A DNA stretch of 45,032 nt from Providencia alcalifaciens DSM 30120 (GTDB taxonomy: Bacteria > Pseudomonadota > Gammaproteobacteria > Enterobacterales > Enterobacteriaceae), in contig NZ_ABXW01000015.1 of assembly GCF_000173415.1 (NCBI RefSeq), positions 1 through 45,032 on the forward strand, read 5' to 3'. This document shows, piece by piece, positions 35,764 through 45,032 of the stretch. The notes below the pieces were generated by a model. The model saw only the letters and a program-made list of their open reading frames with translations. It did no database searches and had not been told where the DNA came from. Numbering within the stretch: the stretch's first letter is position 1; the number at the start of each line of letters is the position of its first letter. The position numbers were made by a program, and so were the translations under genes.

Positions 35764-37884
35764 TTATTCTGCTGATTCCTGCTGTACTGGAGCTTCTTCA
35801 CCAGCGACAGCTTCTTTCATGCTCAGGCGAATACGGCCTTGACGGTCGATTTCTAACACCTTAACAGGAACTTCTTGACCCATTTGCAGGTAATCAGTCA
35901 CTTTCTCTACACGCTTGTCAGCGATTTGAGAAATGTGAACCAGACCTTCTTTACCACCACCGATAGCAACGAATGCACCGAAATCAACGATACGAGTCAC
36001 TTTACCTTGGTAAATACGACCCACTTCAACTTCTGCGGTAATGTCTTCAATACGACGAATCGCTTCTTTCGCTTTCAGACCATCAGTCGCAGCGATCTTC
36101 ACAGTACCATCATCTTCGATCTCGATCGTTGTACCTGTTTCTTCCGTTAATGCACGGATTACAGAACCACCTTTACCGATGACATCTTTGATCTTGTCTG
36201 GGTTGATGCGAATGGTGTAAATACGTGGAGCAAATTCAGAGATCTCTTCACGCGGGCTATTGATTGCTTGTTCCATTGTGCTAAGGATATGCAGGCGCGC
36301 ACCTTTAGCTTGGTTCAGAGCAACTTGCATGATTTCGCGAGTGATACCTTCGATTTTGATGTCCATTTGCAGTGCGCTGATACCGTCACGGCTACCCGCT
36401 ACTTTAAAGTCCATATCACCTAAGTGGTCTTCATCACCTAAGATGTCAGACAGGACAACGAAATCGTCACCTTCTTTCACCAGACCCATTGCGATACCCG
36501 CAACAGCAGCTTTAATTGGCACACCAGCATCCATCAGAGCCAGAGATGCACCACATACCGATGCCATTGAAGAAGAACCGTTAGATTCAGTGATTTCAGA
36601 AACCACACGTACAGTGTACGGGAATTCTGCTTGTGAAGGCATAACTGCCAGCACACCACGTTTCGCTAAGCGACCGTGACCAATTTCACGACGTTTAGGT
36701 GAACCAACCATACCAGTCTCACCAACAGAGTATGGAGGGAAGTTGTAGTGGAATAAGAAGCGGTCAGTGTATTCGCCCATTAATTGGTCGATAACTTGTG
36801 CATCACGCTCTGTACCTAATGTTGCAGTAACCAGTGCCTGAGTTTCACCTCGGGTGAACAGTGCAGAACCGTGAGTACGTGGCAGAACACCAGTACGAAC
36901 GTCTAATGCACGAACCATATCTTTTTCACGACCATCAATACGCGGCTCACCACGGATTACGCGGCTACGAACAACTTGTTTTTCTAAGTGAGCAAGAATG
37001 TCTGACACTTCAGAAACATCAACGTTTTCGTCTTCAGCAACCAACGCGCCAATCACTTCTTCTTTGATCAGGTCAACTTGAGCATAACGCTCTTGTTTTT
37101 CAGTGATACGGTAAGCATCGCCCATACGGCTTTCAGCCAGTGCAGCAACACGGTCGTGCAGAGCTTGGTTAACTGGCTCTGGCTGCCAATCCCACTTCTC
37201 TTTGCCCGCTTCTTTCACTAATTCGTTGATATTCTGGATAACAACTTGTTGTTGGTCATGACCAAATACAACTGCACCCAGCATTTGTTCTTCGCTTAAC
37301 AGTTCAGCTTCAGACTCAACCATTAATACTGCGCTGTCAGTACCTGCTACCACTAAATCCAGACGGCTTGATTTTAATTCGTCTGCAGTTGGGTTCAGAA
37401 CGTATTGGTCGTTAATGAAACCAACACGTGCAGCACCGATAGGACCATTGAATGGAACACCAGACAGTGCCAGTGCAGCAGATGCACCGATCATCGCAAC
37501 GATGTCAGGGTTAACTTGTGGGTTAACAGATACAACGGTAGCAATGATTTGGATTTCGTTCAGGAAGCCTTCTGGGAACAGAGGGCGTAATGGACGGTCA
37601 ATCAGACGCGCAACTAAGGTTTCGCCTTCACCAGGACGACCTTCACGACGGAAGAAACTGCCTGGGATACGACCCGCTGCGTAAGTACGCTCTTGGTAGT
37701 TAACAGTTAAAGGGAAGAAATCTTGCCCTTCTTTAACTTTTTTCTGTGCCACAGCAGTCACGAATACTGCGGTGTCATCCATGTTTACCATCACCGCAGC
37801 CGTTGCTTGGCGTGCGATCATGCCGGTTTCTAATGTAACGGTATGCTGGCCATACTGGAACTTACGAACAATAGGATTTAACAA
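35764..37884 (-). CDS. pnp: Polynucleotide phosphorylase
   Basis: PNPase is a 3'-5' phosphorolytic exoribonuclease of the degradosome. The 706-residue product has two RNase PH-like domains separated by a helical domain. The second carries the catalytic aspartates in [20 protein letters not shown] domain ([17 protein letters not shown]) and an S1 domain ([26 protein letters not shown]) follow. The start codon is TTG ([12 protein letters not shown]), the same rare start as in E. coli pnp. It is preceded by AAGGGTAAT. The leader holds the RNase III-type hairpin used in autoregulation. Confidence 0.97.
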   Translation of the reverse strand: MLNPIVRKFQYGQHTVTLETGMIARQATAAVMVNMDDTAVFVTAVAQKKVKEGQDFFPLTVNYQERTYAAGRIPGSFFRREGRPGEGETLVARLIDRPLRPLFPEGFLNEIQIIATVVSVNPQVNPDIVAMIGASAALALSGVPFNGPIGAARVGFINDQYVLNPTADELKSSRLDLVVAGTDSAVLMVESEAELLSEEQMLGAVVFGHDQQQVVIQNINELVKEAGKEKWDWQPEPVNQALHDRVAALAESRMGDAYRITEKQERYAQVDLIKEEVIGALVAEDENVDVSEVSDILAHLEKQVVRSRVIRGEPRIDGREKDMVRALDVRTGVLPRTHGSALFTRGETQALVTATLGTERDAQVIDQLMGEYTDRFLFHYNFPPYSVGETGMVGSPKRREIGHGRLAKRGVLAVMPSQAEFPYTVRVVSEITESNGSSSMASVCGASLALMDAGVPIKAAVAGIAMGLVKEGDDFVVLSDILGDEDHLGDMDFKVAGSRDGISALQMDIKIEGITREIMQVALNQAKGARLHILSTMEQAINSPREEISEFAPRIYTIRINPDKIKDVIGKGGSVIRALTEETGTTIEIEDDGTVKIAATDGLKAKEAIRRIEDITAEVEVGRIYQGKVTRIVDFGAFVAIGGGKEGLVHISQIADKRVEKVTDYLQMGQEVPVKVLEIDRQGRIRLSMKEAVAGEEAPVQQESAE

Positions 37885-37904
37885 AATATTACCCTTTTTG
37901 TAAG

Positions 37905-38019
37905 GCTACGAGAGATTCTCACGTAGCATGGTTTATTTTCTGACTACAGCCTCGCGACTAATGAGAGGATTGATATTCCAATCATCAATCCTCTCATTAG
38001 CCGCGCGAATCGGATGTAG
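37905..38019 (-). promoter_or_regulatory. pnp mRNA leader hairpins (RNase III / PNPase autoregulation)
   Basis: On the minus strand a long stem is formed by CTAATGAGAGGATTGAT and ATCAATCCTCTCATTAG (17 perfect pairs, plus strand 37958-37974 and 37984-38000). It is extended by partly paired CGCG and CTACA/TGTAG (37944-38019). A smaller hairpin with GCTACG/CGTAGC arms lies at 37905-37927, next to the ribosome-binding site. In E. coli, RNase III cuts such a stem and PNPase then shuts down its own mRNA. Confidence 0.85.
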
Positions 38020-38120
38020 TTTTCAGTGGTTTTAATTAAAACAGTCAATTATCGATAATAGCTTAACATTTTAGTTAAGTATAATTCGAGTATTACTTCA
38101 ACTTTCAACTAACTTTTAGA

Positions 38121-38145
38121 AGAAAAGGGGCCATTTGGCCCCTTT
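38121..38145 (-). terminator. rpsO terminator
   Basis: AAAGGGGCC-AAAT-GGCCCC-TTTTCT in the minus orientation is a strong hairpin with a T-run, 19 bases past the rpsO stop. It partly separates rpsO from pnp. Confidence 0.88.
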
Positions 38146-38163
38146 CCTCTGAAACTGACAAGA

Positions 38164-38433
38164 TTAACGACGCAGACCCAGACGCTCGATCAGCGCTGTG
38201 TAACGTGCGATATCTTTACCTTTCAGGTAAGCTTGTAAACGACGACGCTGAGCAACCATACGCAGCAGACCACGACGGCTGTGGTGATCTTTTTTGTGCT
38301 CTGAAAAGTGGCTTTGCAGATGGTTGATTTGAGCAGTTAACAGAGCGATTTGAACTTCGCTTGAACCCGTGTCGTTTTCACCGCGGCCGAATTCAGCAAC
38401 GATTTTCGCTTTCGCTTCAGTACTTAGAGACAT
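38164..38433 (-). CDS. rpsO: 30S ribosomal protein S15
   Basis: S15 binds 16S rRNA early in 30S assembly and in E. coli represses its own translation. The 89-residue product matches the family: [44 protein letters not shown] and IERLGLRR at the end. The ATG at 38433 has TGGAG with 6-base spacing; the four-residue longer frame has no support. Its own promoter lies just upstream. Confidence 0.98.
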   Translation of the reverse strand: MSLSTEAKAKIVAEFGRGENDTGSSEVQIALLTAQINHLQSHFSEHKKDHHSRRGLLRMVAQRRRLQAYLKGKDIARYTALIERLGLRR

Positions 38434-38509
38434 AATAAACTCCAAAATAATATAAATTTAAGTGATGAGAGCCAATCTCTAATTTAGCATCTCAAGATTT
38501 AGCGCCGCC

Positions 38510-38538
38510 ATTCTACGCTGCTTAAGACAGCAAAGCAA
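38510..38538 (-). promoter_or_regulatory. Probable rpsO promoter
   Basis: On the minus strand TTGCTT (38533-38538) and TAGAAT (38510-38515) are 17 bases apart. They lie between the truB stop and rpsO, leaving a leader of about 70 bases in which the S15 autoregulatory pseudoknot would form. Confidence 0.75.
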
Positions 38539-38547
38539 TAAGCGCCA

Positions 38548-39501
38548 TTATGCGGACGGTTCATTTTCAACGACCAAACGCTTTGGTGCAATACGTCCAT
38601 CTTCACTAATCAGAGCAATACCGATAAACCGCTGCTCTGAACCGCAAGTGACACGAATCATATCGCCTTCTGCAAGGTCTTTGACATCACCACGCACAGG
38701 CTGACCCTGTTTAAAATACGCAGCCGTTTCTTCAGTGATATTCACCGCAGGAAAATGAACCACAGCGGTATCCATTGGCAATAATAGGGAATCGAGTAGG
38801 GATTCAAACGAACCTTCACCCGCATCCACTTTTGCCCGTAAAGCAGCTAATTGCTCCAAAGTGACCATACGATCGTAAGGATAATTTGCCACTTGTACAC
38901 GACGCAGATACGTCACATGTGCACCACATCCAAGCATTTCCCCTAAATCGTCAATGATAGTACGAATATAGGTGCCTTTAGAGCAGTGAATTTCCAGTTC
39001 TAATTCATTGTTATCCCAACGAATAAACTGAAGTTCATACACCGTGATAGGACGCGCTTCACGCTCTACCGTAATTCCTTTTCTCGCATATTCATACAGT
39101 GGGCGCCCTTGATGTTTCAGCGCAGAATACATGGAAGGAACTTGCAGCGTATCACCACGAAAATGCTCTAGAGCCTCTTCGAGTTGCTTCGCGGTAAAGG
39201 TAATGTCACGCTCACAGATAATTTCGCCATGGGAGTCGGAAGTGTCCGTTCGCTGTCCAAGGCGCGCAATCACCCGATAACGTTTATCTGAGTCGAGTAA
39301 AAATTGTGAAAATTTCGTCGCTTCACCAAGACAGACCGGCAGCATACCCGTCGCTAACGGGTCAAGTGCTCCCGTATGCCCTGCTTTATTCGCGTTGAAA
39401 AAGCGCCGCACTTTTTGCAGCGCATCATTTGAGGAAATATCGGTGGGCTTATCTAACAGCACAACGCCGTCAATATTGCGCCCGCTACGACGACGCCCCA
39501 T
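38548..39501 (-). CDS. truB: tRNA pseudouridine(55) synthase
   Basis: TruB converts U55 in the T-loop of tRNAs to pseudouridine. The 317-residue product has the catalytic aspartate D47 in [15 protein letters not shown], then [34 protein letters not shown] and the C-terminal PUA-like part. The ATG shares one base with the rbfA stop (TAATG), so the two are coupled. The order rbfA-truB-rpsO is as in E. coli. Confidence 0.97.
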   Translation of the reverse strand: MGRRRSGRNIDGVVLLDKPTDISSNDALQKVRRFFNANKAGHTGALDPLATGMLPVCLGEATKFSQFLLDSDKRYRVIARLGQRTDTSDSHGEIICERDITFTAKQLEEALEHFRGDTLQVPSMYSALKHQGRPLYEYARKGITVEREARPITVYELQFIRWDNNELELEIHCSKGTYIRTIIDDLGEMLGCGAHVTYLRRVQVANYPYDRMVTLEQLAALRAKVDAGEGSFESLLDSLLLPMDTAVVHFPAVNITEETAAYFKQGQPVRGDVKDLAEGDMIRVTCGSEQRFIGIALISEDGRIAPKRLVVENEPSA

Positions 39502-39911
39502 TATTTTTCCTCTTTACTATCTGTACCAGCACGACGTTCTTCGTCACTACGGATCACGTTTGAGACTAAGTTAGACATACGCATACCATCAACCAATGAG
39601 TTGTCATATTCAAACGTTAATTCAGGAATAATACGTAAACGCATCGCTTTCCCCAGTAATGAACGAATGAAACCTGATGCTTCATTTAAGGCTTTGATAC
39701 CGTCAGCCACCATCTCTTCTTCACTTTTTTCATTCGCAAAGTTAAAGAAAGTAACAAAGACTTTACCGTATGCCAGATCCCGTGACAGCTCAACACCAGA
39801 AACGGTTGCCATTCCAATACGAGGATCTTTGATCTCACGCTGCAAGATAATCGCAATTTCTTTTTGCATTTCTTGCGCTACGCGCTGAGAACGACTGAAT
39901 TCTTTTGCCAT
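39501..39911 (-). CDS. rbfA: Ribosome-binding factor A
   Basis: RbfA binds the 30S subunit and helps 16S 5'-end maturation, notably in the cold. The 136-residue KH-type protein begins [20 protein letters not shown], then has [20 protein letters not shown] and [16 protein letters not shown] chose the ATG at 39911 (GGAGATATAACG upstream). The longer frame reads through the infB-rbfA hairpin. Confidence 0.97.
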   Translation of the reverse strand: MAKEFSRSQRVAQEMQKEIAIILQREIKDPRIGMATVSGVELSRDLAYGKVFVTFFNFANEKSEEEMVADGIKALNEASGFIRSLLGKAMRLRIIPELTFEYDNSLVDGMRMSNLVSNVIRSDEERRAGTDSKEEK

Positions 39912-39929
39912 CGTTATATCTCCTGACAA

Positions 39930-39951
39930 TAAAGGGGGCAATCGCCCCCTC
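39930..39951 (-). terminator. Hairpin between infB and rbfA
   Basis: In the minus orientation AGGGGGC-GATT-GCCCCCT is followed by TTATTG. It is a strong stem with a short T-tract, likely a partial terminator or processing site in the operon. Confidence 0.7.
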
Positions 39952-39997
39952 ATCAATACTATTTTGTCACCACAATCTCTCGTGGGTACTCACAAAA

Positions 39998-42736
39998 TTA
40001 ACCGTCGATTGAACGCTTAACTTCGATAATTTCAAAGACTTCGATCATATCGCCGGTACGGACATCGTTGTAGTTCTTAACACCGATACCACATTCCATA
40101 CCGTTACGAACTTCACTAACGTCATCTTTAAAGCGGCGCAGTGATTCCAGCTCACCTTCGTAGATAACCACGTTATCACGCAGAACGCGAATTGGATTAT
40201 TACGTTTGATGGTACCTTCAGTAACCATACAACCAGCAATTGCACCAAATTTCGGTGATTTAAATACATCACGGACTTCTGCAAGCCCCATGATTTGCTG
40301 TTTGTATTCTGGTGCCAACATACCACTCATCGCTTGTTTGATTTCATCAATCAGGCTATAGATAACTGAGTAGTAACGTAAATCAACACTTTCGCTTTCA
40401 ACTATACGACGAGCAGATGCATCCGCACGGACGTTAAAGCCAAGAATAATCGCATTAGAAGCCGCTGCCAGAGTTGCGTCAGTTTCGGTGATACCACCCA
40501 CGCCTGAACCAATGATTTTAATTTTAACTTCATCAGTTGACAGTTTCATCAGAGAGTCAGTGATAGCTTCACAGGTACCTTGAACGTCAGTTTTCAGTAC
40601 AATATTCAGTTCAGAAACTTTACCTTCTTCCATGTTAGCAAACATGTTTTCCAGTTTAGATTTCTGCTGACGAGCTAATTTCACATCACGGAATTTACCT
40701 TGACGATACAGGGCAACTTCACGCGCTTTCTTCTCATCACGAACCACGGTAGCTTCATCACCGGCAGAAGGAACGCTGGACAGACCCAGAATCTCAACTG
40801 GCATTGAAGGACCCGCAGACAGCACTTCCTTACCTAATTCGTTGCGCATTGCACGAATACGACCATATTCAAATCCACACAGCACGATGTCGCCTTTGTT
40901 CAATGTACCTTCTTGAACTAAGATTGTAGCAACTGGACCACGACCTTTGTCTAGGTAAGATTCAACAACTACACCGCTTGCCATGCCTGCATAGACTGCT
41001 TTCAGTTCTAAAACTTCAGCTTGCAGTAAAATAGCATCTAACAGTTCATCGATACCGGTACCGACTTTCGCAGATACACCGATAAACTGAGTGTCACCGC
41101 CCCACTCTTCAGAAATAACGCCGTACTGAGACAGCTCATTTCTGACGCGATCTGGGTCAGCTTCTGGTTTATCCATTTTGTTTACCGCAACAACGATTGG
41201 CACACCCGCTGCTTTCGCATGCTGGATAGCTTCGATTGTTTGAGGCATAACACCATCATCCGCAGCAACAACCAGAACAACGATATCCGTTGCCTGAGCA
41301 CCACGAGCACGCATTGATGTAAACGCGGCGTGACCTGGGGTGTCTAAGAAGGTGATCATACCTTTGTCAGTTTGAACGTGGTATGCACCGATGTGCTGAG
41401 TAATACCACCTGCTTCACCTGATGCTACTTTCGTTGAACGAATGTAATCCAGTAAAGAGGTTTTACCGTGGTCAACGTGACCCATGATAGTAACAACTGG
41501 CGCGCGAGGTTCTCTTACTGCGGAGCCAGTGTCACGGTCATTCATTACCGATTCTTCTAACTCATTCTCACGACGCAAAATAACTTTGTGACCCATTTCT
41601 TCTGCAACTAATTGTGCAGTTTCTTGGTCAATCACTTGGTTGATGGTTGCCATTGCGCCCATTTTCATCATCGTTTTGATGACTTGAGAGCCTTTAACCG
41701 CCATCTTGTTCGCTAATTCGCCAACAGTGATAGTTTCGCCGATAACGACATCACGGTTTACTGCTGCAACAGGTTTGGTGAAGCTTTGTTGTAAAGAGCT
41801 ACCTTTACGTTGCTTACCTTTAGAGCGACCTGAACGACCAGCTGCGCGTTCTTCTTCGCGATCCGCTTTTTCAGAAAGTTTATTACCTTTCTTTTGACGA
41901 GGTGCTTTTGCGGTACGGTTACGTGAACGACGACCTTCTTCTTTCTCATCACTTTCATCTTCTGCCGCACGAGCGTGAGTAGATGTCGTTGTATGATAGT
42001 CGCTGTCTTCTTCAGATTTACTCTCTGAGTTCCAGTCTCCCGCTTTTTCTTCAGCCATTTTACGGGCTTCTTCAGCAACACGACGCGCATCAGCTTCAAC
42101 TTTACGTTGAGTTTCTTCTTCCGCTTTGCGTTTCAGTTGGGCAGCTTCGGCTTCAAGACGCTGTTTGTCAGCGTTACTTTCTGTCGCCGCTTTGCTTGGT
42201 TTTTGATTTTCGCTTTGTTTCACTTTTTCTCTTTCCGCTACTTCGCGCGTAGCTTTATCAGCTGCTTCACGTTTTGCTTTCTCTTCGGCTTCACGTTTTG
42301 CGTTAGCTTCAGCGTCACGTTTTGCAGCATCTTCCGCTGCACGTTTCGCTTCAACTTCACGTTTTGCCAGTTCCTCAGCTTCGCGCTGTGCTTGCTCTTC
42401 CGCTTCACGCTGCGCCTGCTCTTCCGCTTGCGCTTCTTCAGCGTCGCGGTTCACATAAGTGCGTTTTTTGCGGACTTCAACATTTACCGATTTGCTTTTG
42501 CCACCGGTGACTGGAACACTCAGCGTACTACGAGTTTTACGCTGCAGTGTTAATTTACTTGGCTGACCCGCTGCTCCGCCTTGTTCACGGTTTAAGTGGT
42601 TCAGTAAAGTTTCTTTTTCAGTCTGGCTAACAGAGTCATTCGCACCTTTCGCGATCCCTGCTTCAGCAAATTGCTGTACCAGGCGTTCAACTGTGGTTTG
42701 AATTTCCGTTGCCAGTGATTTTACAGTTTCTGTCAT
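39998..42736 (-). CDS. infB: Translation initiation factor IF-2
   Basis: IF-2 is the GTPase that places fMet-tRNA on the 30S subunit and promotes subunit joining. The 912-residue product has the N-terminal IF2_N module ([19 protein letters not shown]). A long charged helix follows with A/E/K/R repeats of the AKREAEE type (about 100-235), then a second IF2 module (330-385). The G domain has GHVDHGKT (419-426), DTPGHAAF and NKMD. The C-terminal fMet-tRNA binding domains complete it. I chose the ATG at 42736 with AGGAAGGA upstream. It is 23 bases after nusA. Confidence 0.98.
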   Translation of the reverse strand: MTETVKSLATEIQTTVERLVQQFAEAGIAKGANDSVSQTEKETLLNHLNREQGGAAGQPSKLTLQRKTRSTLSVPVTGGKSKSVNVEVRKKRTYVNRDAEEAQAEEQAQREAEEQAQREAEELAKREVEAKRAAEDAAKRDAEANAKREAEEKAKREAADKATREVAEREKVKQSENQKPSKAATESNADKQRLEAEAAQLKRKAEEETQRKVEADARRVAEEARKMAEEKAGDWNSESKSEEDSDYHTTTSTHARAAEDESDEKEEGRRSRNRTAKAPRQKKGNKLSEKADREEERAAGRSGRSKGKQRKGSSLQQSFTKPVAAVNRDVVIGETITVGELANKMAVKGSQVIKTMMKMGAMATINQVIDQETAQLVAEEMGHKVILRRENELEESVMNDRDTGSAVREPRAPVVTIMGHVDHGKTSLLDYIRSTKVASGEAGGITQHIGAYHVQTDKGMITFLDTPGHAAFTSMRARGAQATDIVVLVVAADDGVMPQTIEAIQHAKAAGVPIVVAVNKMDKPEADPDRVRNELSQYGVISEEWGGDTQFIGVSAKVGTGIDELLDAILLQAEVLELKAVYAGMASGVVVESYLDKGRGPVATILVQEGTLNKGDIVLCGFEYGRIRAMRNELGKEVLSAGPSMPVEILGLSSVPSAGDEATVVRDEKKAREVALYRQGKFRDVKLARQQKSKLENMFANMEEGKVSELNIVLKTDVQGTCEAITDSLMKLSTDEVKIKIIGSGVGGITETDATLAAASNAIILGFNVRADASARRIVESESVDLRYYSVIYSLIDEIKQAMSGMLAPEYKQQIMGLAEVRDVFKSPKFGAIAGCMVTEGTIKRNNPIRVLRDNVVIYEGELESLRRFKDDVSEVRNGMECGIGVKNYNDVRTGDMIEVFEIIEVKRSIDG

Positions 42737-42759
42737 GCCGTTCCTTCCTGCTACAGTGT

Positions 42760-44744
<1,985 letters not shown>

Positions 44745-44760
44745 GCCCACCCCCAGACAT

Positions 44761-44780
44761 AAAAAAAGGGCATAAAGCCC
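44761..44780 (-). terminator. Leader terminator just before rimP
   Basis: In the minus orientation GGGC-TTTAT-GCCC is followed by seven T residues, ending 16 bases before the rimP TTG. The stem is short (4 pairs), so it probably acts as a partial terminator in the operon leader. Confidence 0.6.
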
Positions 44781-44803
44781 AGTTAATTCGATTGTCAAAT
44801 AAC

Positions 44804-44829
44804 AAAAAACCCCGAAATTCGGGGCTTTT
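44804..44829 (-). terminator. metY (tRNA-fMet) terminator
   Basis: In the minus orientation AAAAGCCCCGAA-T-TTCGGGGTTTTTT is a strong hairpin with a T-tract. It lies between the tRNA gene and rimP. Read-through would be needed for transcripts from metY to reach rimP. Confidence 0.88.
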
Positions 44830-44957
44830 GTAACTGGACCCATAGTGCATGGGTTTACCGTGCTCTTAGTATACCTTGAAAATCTAGATAAATCGATGAG
44901 AAATTACGATAACGATATCTGATATTGTTGCTGCAAGATATGTTTGACTAAGAGAAA

Positions 44958-45032
<75 letters not shown>

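Noticed and set aside
41983-42553. Phenylalanine-rich plus-strand frames opposite infB
   Set aside because: They are shadows of the A/E/K/R repeat codons of IF-2.
44745-44843. 33-residue N-terminal extension of RimP from an upstream ATG
   Set aside because: It would translate through two terminator hairpins, and RimP homologues start at the STLEQ segment.

Overview
The window looks like chromosomal DNA from an enterobacterium of the Morganellaceae, most likely Providencia. The proteins are close to Escherichia coli and Salmonella orthologues by recalled sequence, the base composition is moderately AT-rich, and several ERIC-type intergenic repeats occur with the typical ERIC ends. The genus is an inference; no database was searched.

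Left part (1-19.2 kb) follows the E. coli order around valS-argI-pyrBI-nrdD. It runs holC-valS, yjgM, a frameshifted methyltransferase with a coupled GNAT gene, rraB (minus), argI with tandem ARG boxes, then a 2-aminoethylphosphonate (AEP) module absent from E. coli K-12, then pyrL-pyrB-pyrI, ridA, and the anaerobic ribonucleotide reductase pair nrdD-nrdG. The AEP module comprises phnW-phnX (minus) for degradation, and phnR plus phnSTUV (plus) for control and uptake. Two matching palindromes, one upstream of phnW and one upstream of phnS, are probable PhnR operators.

Middle part (19.2-24.2 kb) starts a second segment that in E. coli lies far away: yhbP, yhbQ, yhbS, ubiT / ubiU-ubiV (oxygen-independent ubiquinone synthesis). 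The join between the segments is the 4-base convergent overlap of nrdG and yhbP. A DUF1471 periplasmic protein gene and an ERIC element sit between yhbP and yhbQ.

Variable slot (24.2-32.6 kb), between ubiV and deaD where E. coli carries yhbW-mtr, holds accessory genes: a small lipoprotein, an HlyD protein with two ABC-2 permeases but no ATPase, two nearly identical tandem ERIC elements running into the start of btsS, the BtsS/BtsR pyruvate-sensing two-component pair, a YjaA-like stress protein, and an AT-rich gene for a small protein-kinase-like protein resembling secreted effector kinases (OspG/NleH/HopBF1 type). This last gene is the most interesting item in the window.

Right part (32.6-45.0 kb, minus strand) is the conserved RNA and translation operon read from metY leftward: tRNA-fMet, rimP, nusA, infB, rbfA, truB, rpsO, pnp, nlpI, yrbN (a 24-codon gene coupled to deaD) and deaD. 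Its regulatory hairpins are visible: terminators before rimP, between infB and rbfA and after rpsO, and the RNase III-type pnp leader stem.
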